A stretch of DNA of 8,665 bases from Omnitrophica bacterium GWA2_41_15 (GCA_919902485.1 CAKKRB010000163.1:1-8665); one strand, 5' to 3'; counted from the first letter of the stretch, positions 1-6,324 are shown. The notes: generated from the letters alone by a model not told the origin. Numbers and translations are program-made.

Positions 1-812
1 TGGCAGATAATGGGATAAGAGGAAATGTGATAGGGGTTGCGTTTGATGGAACAGGTTTTGGGTCAGATGGAAACATATGGGGAGGGGAATTTTTTATTGG
101 AAACATCATAGGATTAAACAGGATTGCGCATCTGAAATATATTGCAATGCCAGGAGGAGAAGCTTGCATCAGGGAACCATGGCGTATGGCATTCAGTTAC
201 TTGTATTCTGTATATGGAAAAAAAGGATTGCCCGGAATGACAGATAATAAAGATATATTGTCTCAGATGATTGACAAAAAGATAAACTCGCCTTTAACTT
301 CAAGCGTGGGAAGATTATTTGATGGTGTTTCGTCGCTTATAGGCCTTTGCGAAGTTGCTGGATATGAAGGGGAAGCTGCAATCAGGTTAGAGAAAATTAT
401 TAAGGATGATGGGTTGACCCCGTACCACGAGCTTTGCTCGGGTACGGGGCATGGGGTGAAGGGTGAATATAGGTTTAAGTATGCTGGAGAAGGCGGGATG
501 ATAATAATAGAGTGGGAGTCTGTTATAAAAGGCATAGTTAAGGATTTAAAAAAAGGCATCAATAAGTCAGAGGTTTCATTAAAGTTTCATAATGCTATAT
601 GCAATATGATAAAAGAAACCTGTATCTTATTGAGAAAAAGGCATAAAATAAATAAAGTCTGCCTGAGCGGAGGGGTTTTTCAGAATAAATATATTTCCGG
701 GCGCATCGGGTCTGTATTGGCAGAAAGTGGATTTAAGGCGTATCTGCATGATAGAATCCCTGCGCATGACGGCGGAATTGCATTAGGACAGGCAGTTTTA
801 GCAGGAGCGTAG
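1..812 (+). CDS. hypF: HypF carbamoyltransferase, C-terminal part (5' truncated by window)
   Basis: HypF uses carbamoyl phosphate and ATP to form a carbamoyl group and passes it to the C-terminal cysteine of HypE, the source of the CN ligands of [NiFe] hydrogenases; it is cytoplasmic. The frame is open from base 3 and already reads conserved HypF sequence (ADNGIRGNVIGVAFDGTG), so the GTG at 27 is not the start and the gene begins upstream. About 269 residues of a usual ~750 are present: the end of the Kae1/YgjD-like carbamoyltransferase domain. Visible motifs are VAFDGTGFGSDGNIWGGEFF, LSGGVFQNKY (codons about 663-692) and the C-terminal HDGGIALGQA. The acylphosphatase, zinc-finger and YrdC domains are off the left edge. 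Codons about 417-461 read a palindromic repeat (TPYHELCSGTG) that lengthens a variable segment without breaking the frame. The stop is one base from hypC, so the genes are co-translated. Identification is very secure. Confidence 0.96.
   Translation, partial: ADNGIRGNVIGVAFDGTGFGSDGNIWGGEFFIGNIIGLNRIAHLKYIAMPGGEACIREPWRMAFSYLYSVYGKKGLPGMTDNKDILSQMIDKKINSPLTSSVGRLFDGVSSLIGLCEVAGYEGEAAIRLEKIIKDDGLTPYHELCSGTGHGVKGEYRFKYAGEGGMIIIEWESVIKGIVKDLKKGINKSEVSLKFHNAICNMIKETCILLRKRHKINKVCLSGGVFQNKYISGRIGSVLAESGFKAYLHDRIPAHDGGIALGQAVLAGA
418..449. repeat. Palindromic element inside hypF
   Basis: Arms CCCCGTACC (418-426) and GGTACGGGG (441-449) are exact reverse complements. Inside them CGAGC (428-432) pairs with GCTCG (436-440) around a TTT loop, with only A427 bulged. 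The whole is a 14-bp hairpin lying in frame within the hypF coding sequence. A related, more degenerate copy ends hypD (2090-2112). It looks like a REP- or RPE-like inserted palindrome; its mobility and function are unknown. Confidence 0.75.
803..807 (+). promoter_or_regulatory. Shine-Dalgarno site of hypC
   Basis: AGGAG lies inside the last codons of hypF, 6 nt before the hypC ATG at 814. This fixes the hypC start and implies translational coupling with hypF. Confidence 0.7.
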
Positions 813-813
813 T

Positions 814-1023
814 ATGTGTTTGGCTATACCTATGAAAATTTTGAAAATAGAGGGTGATAAGGCAATTGTATCCAGCTCAGGCGTGCACCGCAATATAGGT
901 ATCAGTTTTGTGAAAAACGTAAAGCCAGGGGACTATGTTATTGTGCACGCAGGTTTTGCAATAGAGAAATTAGACCCTGCGAAAGCTAAAGAAACATTAA
1001 AATTATTAGAAGAAATCCAATGA
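814..1023 (+). CDS. hypC: HypC hydrogenase maturation chaperone
   Basis: HypC is a small cytoplasmic chaperone. It binds HypD during assembly of the Fe(CN)2CO group, then carries the iron group to the hydrogenase large-subunit precursor. The 69-residue length is normal for the family. The diagnostic N-terminus MCLAIPMKI is present, with the essential Cys2 that becomes exposed after Met removal, followed by the OB-fold-like beta strands (GDKAIVSSSGVHRNIGISFV, then GDYVIVHAGFAIEKLD). The start is supported by AGGAG 6 nt upstream and by the Cys2 position. The stop overlaps the hypD start in an ATGA, so hypC and hypD are probably translated as a pair, matching their physical complex. Which hydrogenase it serves cannot be read from the sequence; the group 4 enzyme downstream is the obvious candidate. 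Confidence 0.97.
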   Translation: MCLAIPMKILKIEGDKAIVSSSGVHRNIGISFVKNVKPGDYVIVHAGFAIEKLDPAKAKETLKLLEEIQ

Positions 1024-2126
1024 AATACATAGACGAATTCAGAAATATAAGGCTTGCAGATAAGATATCAGGGCTTATTCATGAAGAGGCAGAAGGCCTT
1101 AAGCCTGTGAAATTCATGGAGGTGTGCGGGACGCATACAATGGCAGTCGAGAGGTTTGGCATAAGGAAAACCCTGCCTGAAAATATACATCTTATTTCAG
1201 GCCCAGGATGCCCGGTATGCGTGACACCTAAAAACTATATTGATAAAGCAATAGCCCTGACAACACTTGAAGATGTTATTGTATTCAGTTTTGGCGACAT
1301 GTTAAAGGTTCCGGGTTCAAATTCCAATCTTTTGAAACAAAAATCAAAGGTAAGGATGGTATACTCGGCTTTAGACGCAGTGGAGTTTGCTGAGAAAAAT
1401 CCAGATAAAAGAATAGTATTCCTTGGCATAGGATTTGAGACAACAGCGCCTACTGTAGGAGCCAGCATAAAATACGCAAAAAAGAAAAGGCTGAAAAACT
1501 TTTTTGTATATTCAGGCCATAAGATAATGCCTCCTGCGATGAAACTATTGGCAAAAGACGAATTGATAAACATAAAAGGGTTTTTATGCCCTGCTCATGT
1601 AAGCGCGATTATAGGTTTAAAGCCTTATGCTGAAATAAGCAGGAAATACAATATTGCTTGCGTGATATCAGGTTTTGAGCCGCTTGATATATTGCAGTCT
1701 ATTTTAATGCTTATAAGGCAGGTTAAATTTAAGAATCCAAAGGTTGAAAATCAGTATAACCGCGTAGTAAAGGCGTCAGGGAATAAAGAAGCGCTGCGTC
1801 TTATTGATGAGGTTTTTTCAGTAAAGGATTCTGAATGGAGGGGCATTGGAAATATACAAAAGAGCGGGCTGGGTTTAAGCAAAAGATATGCGGAGTTTGA
1901 TGTTGAGAAAAATATAGAATTGCCGGAAGTGAAAACAAAAATTGATAAGGGCTGCATATGCGGCAGTGTACTAAAGGGCATAAAGATACCCACGGATTGC
2001 AGTTTATTTTCTAAAAAGTGCAATCCTGAAAATCCTCAAGGCGCATGCATGGTTTCAAGCGAGGGTACCTGCGCTGCATATTATAGGTACCCCGCACCAC
2101 AAGGGTACGGGGCAGGCAGAAAATGA
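1020..2126 (+). CDS. hypD: HypD, Fe(CN)2CO scaffold protein
   Basis: HypD is the iron-sulfur scaffold on which, with HypC, the Fe atom receives its two CN ligands (from HypE) and CO. The 368-residue protein shows the full motif set: CGTHTMAV with Cys36, GPGCPVC with Cys64 and Cys67 (thiol-redox/iron-site cysteines of the family), FGDMLKVPGS (91-100), GIGFETTAPT (136-145), GHKIMPPAM (166-174), CPAHVSAIIG (190-199) and ISGFEPLDIL. The C-terminal [4Fe-4S] region has Cys312, 314, 327, 334, 343 and 351, ending SSEGTCAAYYRY. Family members usually end close to this YYRY; here an extra 11 residues (PAPQGYGAGRK) are encoded by a palindromic repeat, probably without harm because they follow the last conserved residue. 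The start is the ATG in the ATGA overlap with hypC; the stop overlaps hypE the same way. Confidence 0.97.
   Translation: MKYIDEFRNIRLADKISGLIHEEAEGLKPVKFMEVCGTHTMAVERFGIRKTLPENIHLISGPGCPVCVTPKNYIDKAIALTTLEDVIVFSFGDMLKVPGSNSNLLKQKSKVRMVYSALDAVEFAEKNPDKRIVFLGIGFETTAPTVGASIKYAKKKRLKNFFVYSGHKIMPPAMKLLAKDELINIKGFLCPAHVSAIIGLKPYAEISRKYNIACVISGFEPLDILQSILMLIRQVKFKNPKVENQYNRVVKASGNKEALRLIDEVFSVKDSEWRGIGNIQKSGLGLSKRYAEFDVEKNIELPEVKTKIDKGCICGSVLKGIKIPTDCSLFSKKCNPENPQGACMVSSEGTCAAYYRYPAPQGYGAGRK
2090..2112. repeat. Palindromic element at the 3' end of hypD
   Basis: CCCCGCACC (2090-2098) and GGTACGGGG (2104-2112) pair at 8 of 9 positions around ACAAG. The sequence resembles the palindrome in hypF (CCCCGTACCAC...GGGTACGGGGCA shared apart from one base and the shorter centre). 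It encodes most of the non-conserved HypD tail, in a different codon phase from the hypF copy. It lies 10-33 nt before the hypE ATG, so it also forms the hypE translation-initiation region. Confidence 0.65.
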
Positions 2127-3121
2127 AAACCATAACTCTTTCACATGGAAGCGGCGGGAAATTAATGCATGACCTTGTAAAGGATTTGTTTCTGAAAAAT
2201 CTGAATAATCCTTTTCTGGCTAAGCTTGGAGATGCCGCTGTTATAAAATTTAAAGGCCGGAAACTGGCTTATACTACTGACTCTTTTGTTGTTAAGCCTT
2301 TATTTTTTCCAGGAGGCGACATTGGAAAGCTTGCAATATGCGGAACAGTCAATGACCTGGCTGTTTCAGGCGCAATGCCTAAATATTTATCCTGCGGGAT
2401 GATAGTAGAGGACGGATTCAGCTATGATGACCTTGAGAAAATAACACAGTCTCTAAAAGCCGCATGTAAATATGCAGGCGTTCATATAGTCACAGGAGAT
2501 TTTAAGGTAGTTGAAAAAGGATCAGTAGATGGAATATTTATTAATACATCCGGAATGGGAGAGGTATTTGAAAATGCAGATATGGCTATCTCAAGAATAA
2601 GGCCGGGCGACAAGATCGTAATAAGCGGCACAATAGGAGACCATGCCAGCGCAATGCTTCTTGCAAGAGAAGAATTAAAATTCAAGGCCAGGATTTCAAG
2701 CGATTGCAGCCCTCTTAATAATCTCGTGTCTTCAATAATATGCAAGGATATAAAATTTATGAGAGATCCTACAAGAGGAGGCCTGGCTACTACATTGAAT
2801 GAAATCAGCCTTACCTCAGGTTATAACATTGCTATAGAAGAGGCCAATATCCCTATAAAAAAATCAGTGCGGACTTTATGTGAAATACTGGGTTTTGATC
2901 CGTTATACATGGCTAATGAAGGAAAGCTAATCGCGATAGTTTCTCAAGATGCTGCAGCAAATGTGTTGTTAAAAATGAGAAGGCATGCTTTGGGCAAAGA
3001 TGCCAGGATAATAGGCGAGGTTAAGAAAGAGAAAGATAAAAAAGTTTATCTAAAGACTCAGTCAGGCGGCTCAAGGATTTTGGATATGATGACAGGAGAA
3101 CAACTTCCGAGGATTTGCTAA
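2123..3121 (+). CDS. hypE: HypE, thiocarboxamide dehydratase
   Basis: HypE accepts the carbamoyl group from HypF on its C-terminal cysteine and dehydrates it with ATP to a thiocyanate, the CN donor to the HypCD complex. It belongs to the PurM/SelD-like AIR synthase superfamily. The 332 residues match the usual length. Visible features are the N-terminal LSHGSGGKLM (6-15), TTDSFVVKPLFFPGGDIGKLA (51-71), CGTVNDLAVSGAMP (73-86), MRDPTRGGLATTLNEIS (213-229), DPLYMANEGK (259-268) and the C-terminus LPRIC, whose Cys332 is the acceptor. Because that cysteine is the true last residue, the gene is intact. Residues 124-130 read TGDFKVV where TGDTKVV is usual, a mild change near the nucleotide site. The start overlaps the hypD stop (ATGA). 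It is the last gene of the hyp group; a long palindrome follows 7 nt after the stop. Confidence 0.97.
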   Translation: MKTITLSHGSGGKLMHDLVKDLFLKNLNNPFLAKLGDAAVIKFKGRKLAYTTDSFVVKPLFFPGGDIGKLAICGTVNDLAVSGAMPKYLSCGMIVEDGFSYDDLEKITQSLKAACKYAGVHIVTGDFKVVEKGSVDGIFINTSGMGEVFENADMAISRIRPGDKIVISGTIGDHASAMLLAREELKFKARISSDCSPLNNLVSSIICKDIKFMRDPTRGGLATTLNEISLTSGYNIAIEEANIPIKKSVRTLCEILGFDPLYMANEGKLIAIVSQDAAANVLLKMRRHALGKDARIIGEVKKEKDKKVYLKTQSGGSRILDMMTGEQLPRIC

Positions 3122-3128
3122 TAAACCA

Positions 3129-3175
3129 ATCCAGCTGCGTTATCCGGATGCGGTATCCGGATAACGCAGCTGGAT
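3129..3175. repeat. 47-nt perfect intergenic palindrome (hairpin repeat)
   Basis: A 21-nt left arm (3129-3149, beginning ATCCAGCTGCGT) and its exact reverse complement (3155-3175) flank the loop GCGGT. The first 12 bases recur at 8643-8654 with similar preceding bases (AACC-N), so it is a dispersed repeat. No run of T follows the stem (next bases AAGGG), which argues against a simple intrinsic terminator. It fills most of the hypE-UPF0280 gap and could act as a REP-like mRNA-end stabiliser or a mobile palindrome. Confidence 0.85.
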
Positions 3176-3192
3176 AAGGGTTCAATGTAATT

Positions 3193-3924
3193 ATGGCAAA
3201 GAGTAAAGGTTACCAAAAAAGATTTTACAGGGAATTGACAAAGGATAGCGATCTTATCGGGCAGGAGATTGTAGTAAAGGAGACAGACCTTTTTATTTTT
3301 GCGGAAAAAGATATCAGGGCTGTTGCGGAAAAGATTGTAAGAAAATACAGGGCTCAAATAGATGGGTATATAAAATACAGACCGGAATTCATGGCAAGCC
3401 TTGAACCGATAACACAGGATGATTCAACCCCGGATATTATAAAAGAGATGATTAGGACAACTGAACTGGCAGGCGTTGGCCCAATGGCAAGCGTTGCAGG
3501 GGCAGTTGCTGAGTTTGGCGGCAATGAACTTTTAGCGTATTCCAGGCAGATTATAATAGAAAACGGCGGGGATATATTTATAAAGTCCAGCAAAGAGCGC
3601 AGGGTTGCGATTTACGCGGGCAATTCTCCCCTGAGCAACAAGATCTCCATAATAGTAAAACCCGGAGATACGCCTATTGGTATTTGCACATCTTCCGGAA
3701 CCGTGGGCCATTCTTTAAGCTTTGGAAAAGCAGACGCCTGTGTTATAATAGCTAAATCAGCGACTCTGGCAGATGCAGTTGCGACTGCTGCATGCAACAG
3801 GATAAAAGAGAAAAAAGATATTGCGCCCAGCCTTGAATTTGCGCTTTCTATACAGGGAGTCAAGGGAGCAGTGGCAATACTTGGAAAAGATTTAGGCAGC
3901 ATAGGCGATATAGAGTTGGCTTAA
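3193..3924 (+). CDS. UPF0280 family protein (COG2122, ApbE-superfamily-like)
   Basis: This 243-residue protein has the conserved core of the UPF0280/COG2122 family: GVGPMASVAGAVAE (94-107), ENGGDIFI (123-130), YAGNSPLSNK (141-150) and CTSSGTVGHSLSFGKADA (165-182). The fold is related to FAD:protein FMN transferase ApbE, but the enzymatic reaction is not firmly known. In Methanosarcina acetivorans a member (MA1715) is linked to efficient sulfide assimilation into cysteine and homocysteine. Its neighbour here, a NIL-domain ferredoxin, belongs to the same anaerobic sulfur-transfer gene set, which supports that role; this is inference for the present organism. The ATG at 3193 is the only good start; the nearest SD-like bases (AAGGG, 3176-3180) are 12 nt away, just after the palindrome, so initiation may be weak. 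The stop lies 16 nt before the next ATG. No signal peptide or membrane segment is seen, so it is cytoplasmic. Confidence 0.9.
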   Translation: MAKSKGYQKRFYRELTKDSDLIGQEIVVKETDLFIFAEKDIRAVAEKIVRKYRAQIDGYIKYRPEFMASLEPITQDDSTPDIIKEMIRTTELAGVGPMASVAGAVAEFGGNELLAYSRQIIIENGGDIFIKSSKERRVAIYAGNSPLSNKISIIVKPGDTPIGICTSSGTVGHSLSFGKADACVIIAKSATLADAVATAACNRIKEKKDIAPSLEFALSIQGVKGAVAILGKDLGSIGDIELA

Positions 3925-3925
3925 T

Positions 3926-3933
3926 AGGAGGTG
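3926..3933 (+). promoter_or_regulatory. Strong Shine-Dalgarno of the NIL-ferredoxin gene
   Basis: AGGAGGTG begins one base after the UPF0280 stop and ends 7 nt before the ATG at 3941. It is the best anti-SD match in the window and fixes that start; it suggests a well-translated product. Confidence 0.85.
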
Positions 3934-3940
3934 GGTAAAC

Positions 3941-4348
3941 ATGGCTTCAAAAAAAATTGTATTAAAATTTCCGCACAGGCTTGTGGATCAGCCAATAGTA
4001 TACAGGATGGTAAAGGATTTTGACGTGGAGTTTAATATATTAAAGGCATCAGTTACCCCTAGAGAAGAAGGGCTTATGGTGCTCGAGCTTAAAGGCGAGG
4101 AATCTAATCTTGAAAAGGCGTTGAAGTACGCAAAATCTATCGGCGTAACTGTCCAGCCGCTTTCAAAGGATATTAAAAGGGATGATTTGAAATGCACTCA
4201 TTGCGGCGCATGCGTACCCATATGCCCTACAGAAGCGCTTGTTACAGATTCAGTTACGCGCAAGGTGCTTTTTTATAGTGATAAATGCATAGCCTGCGAA
4301 CTCTGCATCAAGGCCTGCCCGCCAAGGGCAATGGAATTGCAGTTTTAG
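3941..4348 (+). CDS. NIL domain / 2x[4Fe-4S] ferredoxin protein
   Basis: The 135 residues have two parts. Residues about 4-78 form a NIL domain (ACT-like ferredoxin fold also found at the end of methionine ABC transporter ATPases), with the pattern IVLKFPHRLVDQPIVYRMVKDFDVEFNILKASV. Residues 84-135 form a bacterial-type dicluster ferredoxin with Cys85-x2-88-x2-91-x3-95-Pro and Cys116-x2-119-x2-122-x3-126-Pro. NIL-ferredoxins (MA1822 in Methanosarcina acetivorans) work with a DUF39/COG1900 protein in making homocysteine from aspartate semialdehyde and sulfide, with a COG2122 protein helping sulfide use. A COG2122 gene is immediately upstream; no DUF39 gene is in this window. An electron-transfer role for the neighbouring hydrogenase is a less likely alternative. 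Start and SD are unambiguous. A promoter for the next operon begins two bases after the stop. Confidence 0.9.
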   Translation: MASKKIVLKFPHRLVDQPIVYRMVKDFDVEFNILKASVTPREEGLMVLELKGEESNLEKALKYAKSIGVTVQPLSKDIKRDDLKCTHCGACVPICPTEALVTDSVTRKVLFYSDKCIACELCIKACPPRAMELQF

Positions 4349-4350
4349 TA

Positions 4351-4378
4351 TTGACATAAAGCCCTATTTGTGTATTAT
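4351..4378 (+). promoter_or_regulatory. Candidate sigma70-type promoter for the hydrogenase operon
   Basis: A perfect TTGACA (4351-4356) is followed after 16 nt by TATTAT (4373-4378), in a very AT-rich stretch that also contains TATAAT at 4378-4383 and 4383-4388 (spacers too long for this -35). With TATTAT as the -10, transcription would start near 4385, giving a leader of about 35 nt before the TTG start at 4420. It lies in the only non-repeat gap of the window between two functional gene groups, which fits a separate transcription unit for the diaphorase/hydrogenase genes. Confidence 0.65.
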
Positions 4379-4419
4379 ATAATATAATTAATTTGTTTTA
4401 TCCTCCTGAAAGGACAACT

Positions 4420-5439
4420 TTGGACCTCTATTTTATAAACAAGCCAAACCTAGACAGGCTCGTAAAGTCTTTATCCAAGATATATAATATTTTTGCGCCT
4501 GTAAAATCAGGCAACAACAGGTTTTACAAAAAAGTTGGAGACGAAGGTTTAGAGGGCGCTACTATCGGAGAGATAAGGACAGTAGAGCCCATTAAGAGTT
4601 TTTATTTTCCTGCCAGGGCCAGAATAGCAGAATATTTTTCCAAAGAAAATTCTAATAAGAGCGAAAAGCCTTTTGCGATCATGGGAGCGAAATCCTGCGA
4701 CCTGGTGTCTTTCAAGGTGATGGACTATGTCTATGCTCAAGAGCCTTTTCGCGATCCATTCTATATGTCAAAAAGAGAAAAGCACCTTATTATATCCAGC
4801 GACTGCACATGTTACGGAGAAACCTGTTTCTGCGTAGCAATAGGCATAATGCCGTATCCTGCAGAAGGTTTTGATATTAATCTTTCAGAGGTTGAGGGCG
4901 GATATGTGGCAGAATGCGATTCCTTAAAAGGAGAGCAGATTTTAAAGGAATATTTTAAATTATTCCAGGCAGCAGAACCCTATATTGGAAAAAGAGAGGC
5001 AAACAGGAAAAGGCTAAAAGAGGATTTACTGGGACATGTAAAAAAGAGCCGTATTCCTCAAAAAGATTCTATACAAAAAGCATTTAAAAGCAAATTTGAT
5101 TCAGGCCTCTGGGAAGAAACAGCAAAGACGTGCGTTGAGTGCGGAGCTTGTAACATGATATGCCCTGCGTGCCACTGTTTTATTTTAATGGACCAGAAAA
5201 AAGACAATGGTTTTGAAAAGTTGAGGATGTGGGATTCTTGCCTTTTGATGCATTTCGCGAGAGTGGCAGGCGGCGCAAATCCTAGGAAGTTTCTGGGGCA
5301 GCGCTTGAGAAACCGCTTTGATAAGAAATTTAATTTTTTCCCTGATACAATAGGAAAATTCGGATGCACAGGCTGCGGCAGGTGTACAGAGGCCTGCCCT
5401 GGTAAAATAGACATACGCGAAGTGCTTAGCAAGCTCTAA
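4420..5439 (+). CDS. Hydrogenase beta-subunit-like [4Fe-4S] protein (HydB/AsrA family)
   Basis: The product belongs to the iron-sulfur subunits that relay electrons between a flavoprotein partner and a catalytic unit (beta subunit of sulfhydrogenase/group 3b hydrogenases; AsrA of anaerobic sulfite reductase). I choose the TTG at 4420 (339 residues): AAAGGA lies 5 nt upstream and the N-terminus then aligns as usual, with FAPVK at residues 25-29. A TTG at 4393 would add nine residues but has no SD and sits almost at the predicted transcript start. Landmarks are SFYFPARARI (60-69), IMGAKSCDLVSFKVMDYVY (87-105), a Cys-rich SSDCTCYGETCFC (126-138), CVECGACNMICPACHC (238-252) and CTGCGRCTEACP (316-327), the last two binding two [4Fe-4S] clusters. 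The downstream flavoprotein is its natural partner. AsrA is possible by length, but there is no AsrC and the neighbours are hydrogenase genes. Confidence 0.85.
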   Translation: MDLYFINKPNLDRLVKSLSKIYNIFAPVKSGNNRFYKKVGDEGLEGATIGEIRTVEPIKSFYFPARARIAEYFSKENSNKSEKPFAIMGAKSCDLVSFKVMDYVYAQEPFRDPFYMSKREKHLIISSDCTCYGETCFCVAIGIMPYPAEGFDINLSEVEGGYVAECDSLKGEQILKEYFKLFQAAEPYIGKREANRKRLKEDLLGHVKKSRIPQKDSIQKAFKSKFDSGLWEETAKTCVECGACNMICPACHCFILMDQKKDNGFEKLRMWDSCLLMHFARVAGGANPRKFLGQRLRNRFDKKFNFFPDTIGKFGCTGCGRCTEACPGKIDIREVLSKL

Positions 5440-5474
5440 TGTTACAAAACGAGTCATACTCGTTTTGTAACATT
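5438..5474. repeat. 17-bp perfect hairpin between the beta and gamma genes
   Basis: A 17-nt arm, AATGTTACAAAACGAGT (5438-5454), and its exact reverse complement (5458-5474) flank the triloop CAT. The left arm includes the last two bases of the beta-gene stop codon. The stem is followed by GCGGGA, not a T run, so it is not a typical intrinsic terminator. Its sequence is unrelated to the 3129-3175 palindrome. It may be a separate palindromic repeat family or an mRNA processing/stability element that sets the ratio of the two subunits. Confidence 0.8.
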
Positions 5475-5488
5475 GCGGGATAGGATGA

Positions 5489-6322
5489 ATGCAAATGATA
5501 GAAAATCCGTATTTACCAATAAAGACAGAAGTGCTGGATGTGATAGAAGAGAGCTCTACGATAAAGACTTTCAGGCTTAAGCCGGAAAGTCTTTTACATT
5601 TTAAAGCAGGGCAGTTTATAGAAATGAGCATACCTGGCAAGGGAGAGGCTCCTTTTACGCCATCTTCTTCCCCGTATGAAAAAGATAAATTAGAGATTAC
5701 AATAATGAAGGCAGGCAGAGTCACCGCCATGATTCATAATCTGAAAAAAAGCGACATAGTGGGGCTTAGAGGTCCTTATGGAAAAGAATACCCTCTTTCA
5801 GAATACGAAGGAAAGGAAATTTTACTTGTAGGCGGAGGAGTAGGGCTTGCGCCACTGAGGGCGTTATTTTTAGCGCTGACTCACGATATAGAAAAATATA
5901 AAAGCGTTTTATTCTGCTGCGGTTCAAGGACTCCTTCGGATATAATTTACAAAGACTGTGTTTTGGATAAATGGCAGAATCTGGATAAAAAAAGAGTTAA
6001 ATTTAGAATTACGGTAGATAGAAAAGATGATAGCTGGAAAGGGAACGTAGGCCTGGTAACCACAACTCTTGATAAGTTAGAAATAAACCTTAAAAATAGT
6101 GTTTCAATAGTATGCGGGCCGCCGATAATGATGAAGTTTGCAACATTCAAGCTTCTGGAAGTAGGGTATAAACCAGAGCAGATTTATCTTTCAATGGAAA
6201 AGAATATGAGCTGTGGTATTGGAAAATGCGGGCATTGCAGGCTTGGGAATTTTTACGCCTGTAAAGACGGCCCGGTATTCAGATACGATAAAATAAGTTA
6301 TATACATGAGATATGGGATTAG
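5489..6322 (+). CDS. Hydrogenase gamma-subunit-like FAD/NAD(P)-binding reductase (HydG/AsrB family)
   Basis: This cytoplasmic flavoprotein belongs to the ferredoxin-NADP reductase superfamily and moves electrons between NAD(P)H and iron-sulfur partners. Of 277 residues, about 10-105 form the FAD-binding barrel (GQFIEMSIPGKGEAPFTPSS, then GLRGPYGKEYPL), 108-232 the nucleotide-binding domain (ILLVGGGVGLAPLRAL at 111-126; VCGPPIMMKF at 208-217), and 239-260 a C-terminal [2Fe-2S] site with Cys242, 247, 250 and 258. This is the layout of sulfhydrogenase gamma, anaerobic sulfite reductase AsrB and dihydroorotate dehydrogenase PyrK; pairing with the beta-like gene favours the hydrogenase/AsrAB type. 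Whether it prefers NADH or NADPH cannot be read. The start may be ATG 5489 or ATG 5495; AGGA at 5482-5485 is better spaced (9 nt) for 5495. It follows a hairpin and ends 2 nt before the ferredoxin start I prefer. Confidence 0.88.
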   Translation: MQMIENPYLPIKTEVLDVIEESSTIKTFRLKPESLLHFKAGQFIEMSIPGKGEAPFTPSSSPYEKDKLEITIMKAGRVTAMIHNLKKSDIVGLRGPYGKEYPLSEYEGKEILLVGGGVGLAPLRALFLALTHDIEKYKSVLFCCGSRTPSDIIYKDCVLDKWQNLDKKRVKFRITVDRKDDSWKGNVGLVTTTLDKLEINLKNSVSIVCGPPIMMKFATFKLLEVGYKPEQIYLSMEKNMSCGIGKCGHCRLGNFYACKDGPVFRYDKISYIHEIWD

Positions 6323-6324
6323 AG

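Noticed and set aside
27..29. GTG as the start of the first gene
   Set aside because: The frame is open to base 3 and the upstream codons (ADNGIRGN) are conserved HypF sequence, so this is an internal codon of a truncated gene.
2063..2092. GGGTACC / GGTACCC inverted pair in hypD
   Set aside because: The arms are 7 nt and largely self-palindromic GGTACC, and the first lies in conserved codons (EGTCA), so chance is a sufficient explanation.
3129..3175. Intrinsic terminator after hypE
   Set aside because: The stem is far longer than a typical terminator, no U tract follows, and the same sequence recurs elsewhere; a dispersed palindrome fits better, although some transcript-end role is not excluded.
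5185..5730. Long minus-strand open frame (181 codons) across the beta/gamma junction
   Set aside because: It lies antisense to two clearly conserved genes, its product has no recognisable motif, and it crosses the hairpin; it is a shadow frame.
4420..6322. Anaerobic sulfite reductase AsrA/AsrB
   Set aside because: Lengths and motifs would fit, but no AsrC (siroheme subunit) is present and the genes continue directly into hydrogenase subunits; kept only as an alternative name.
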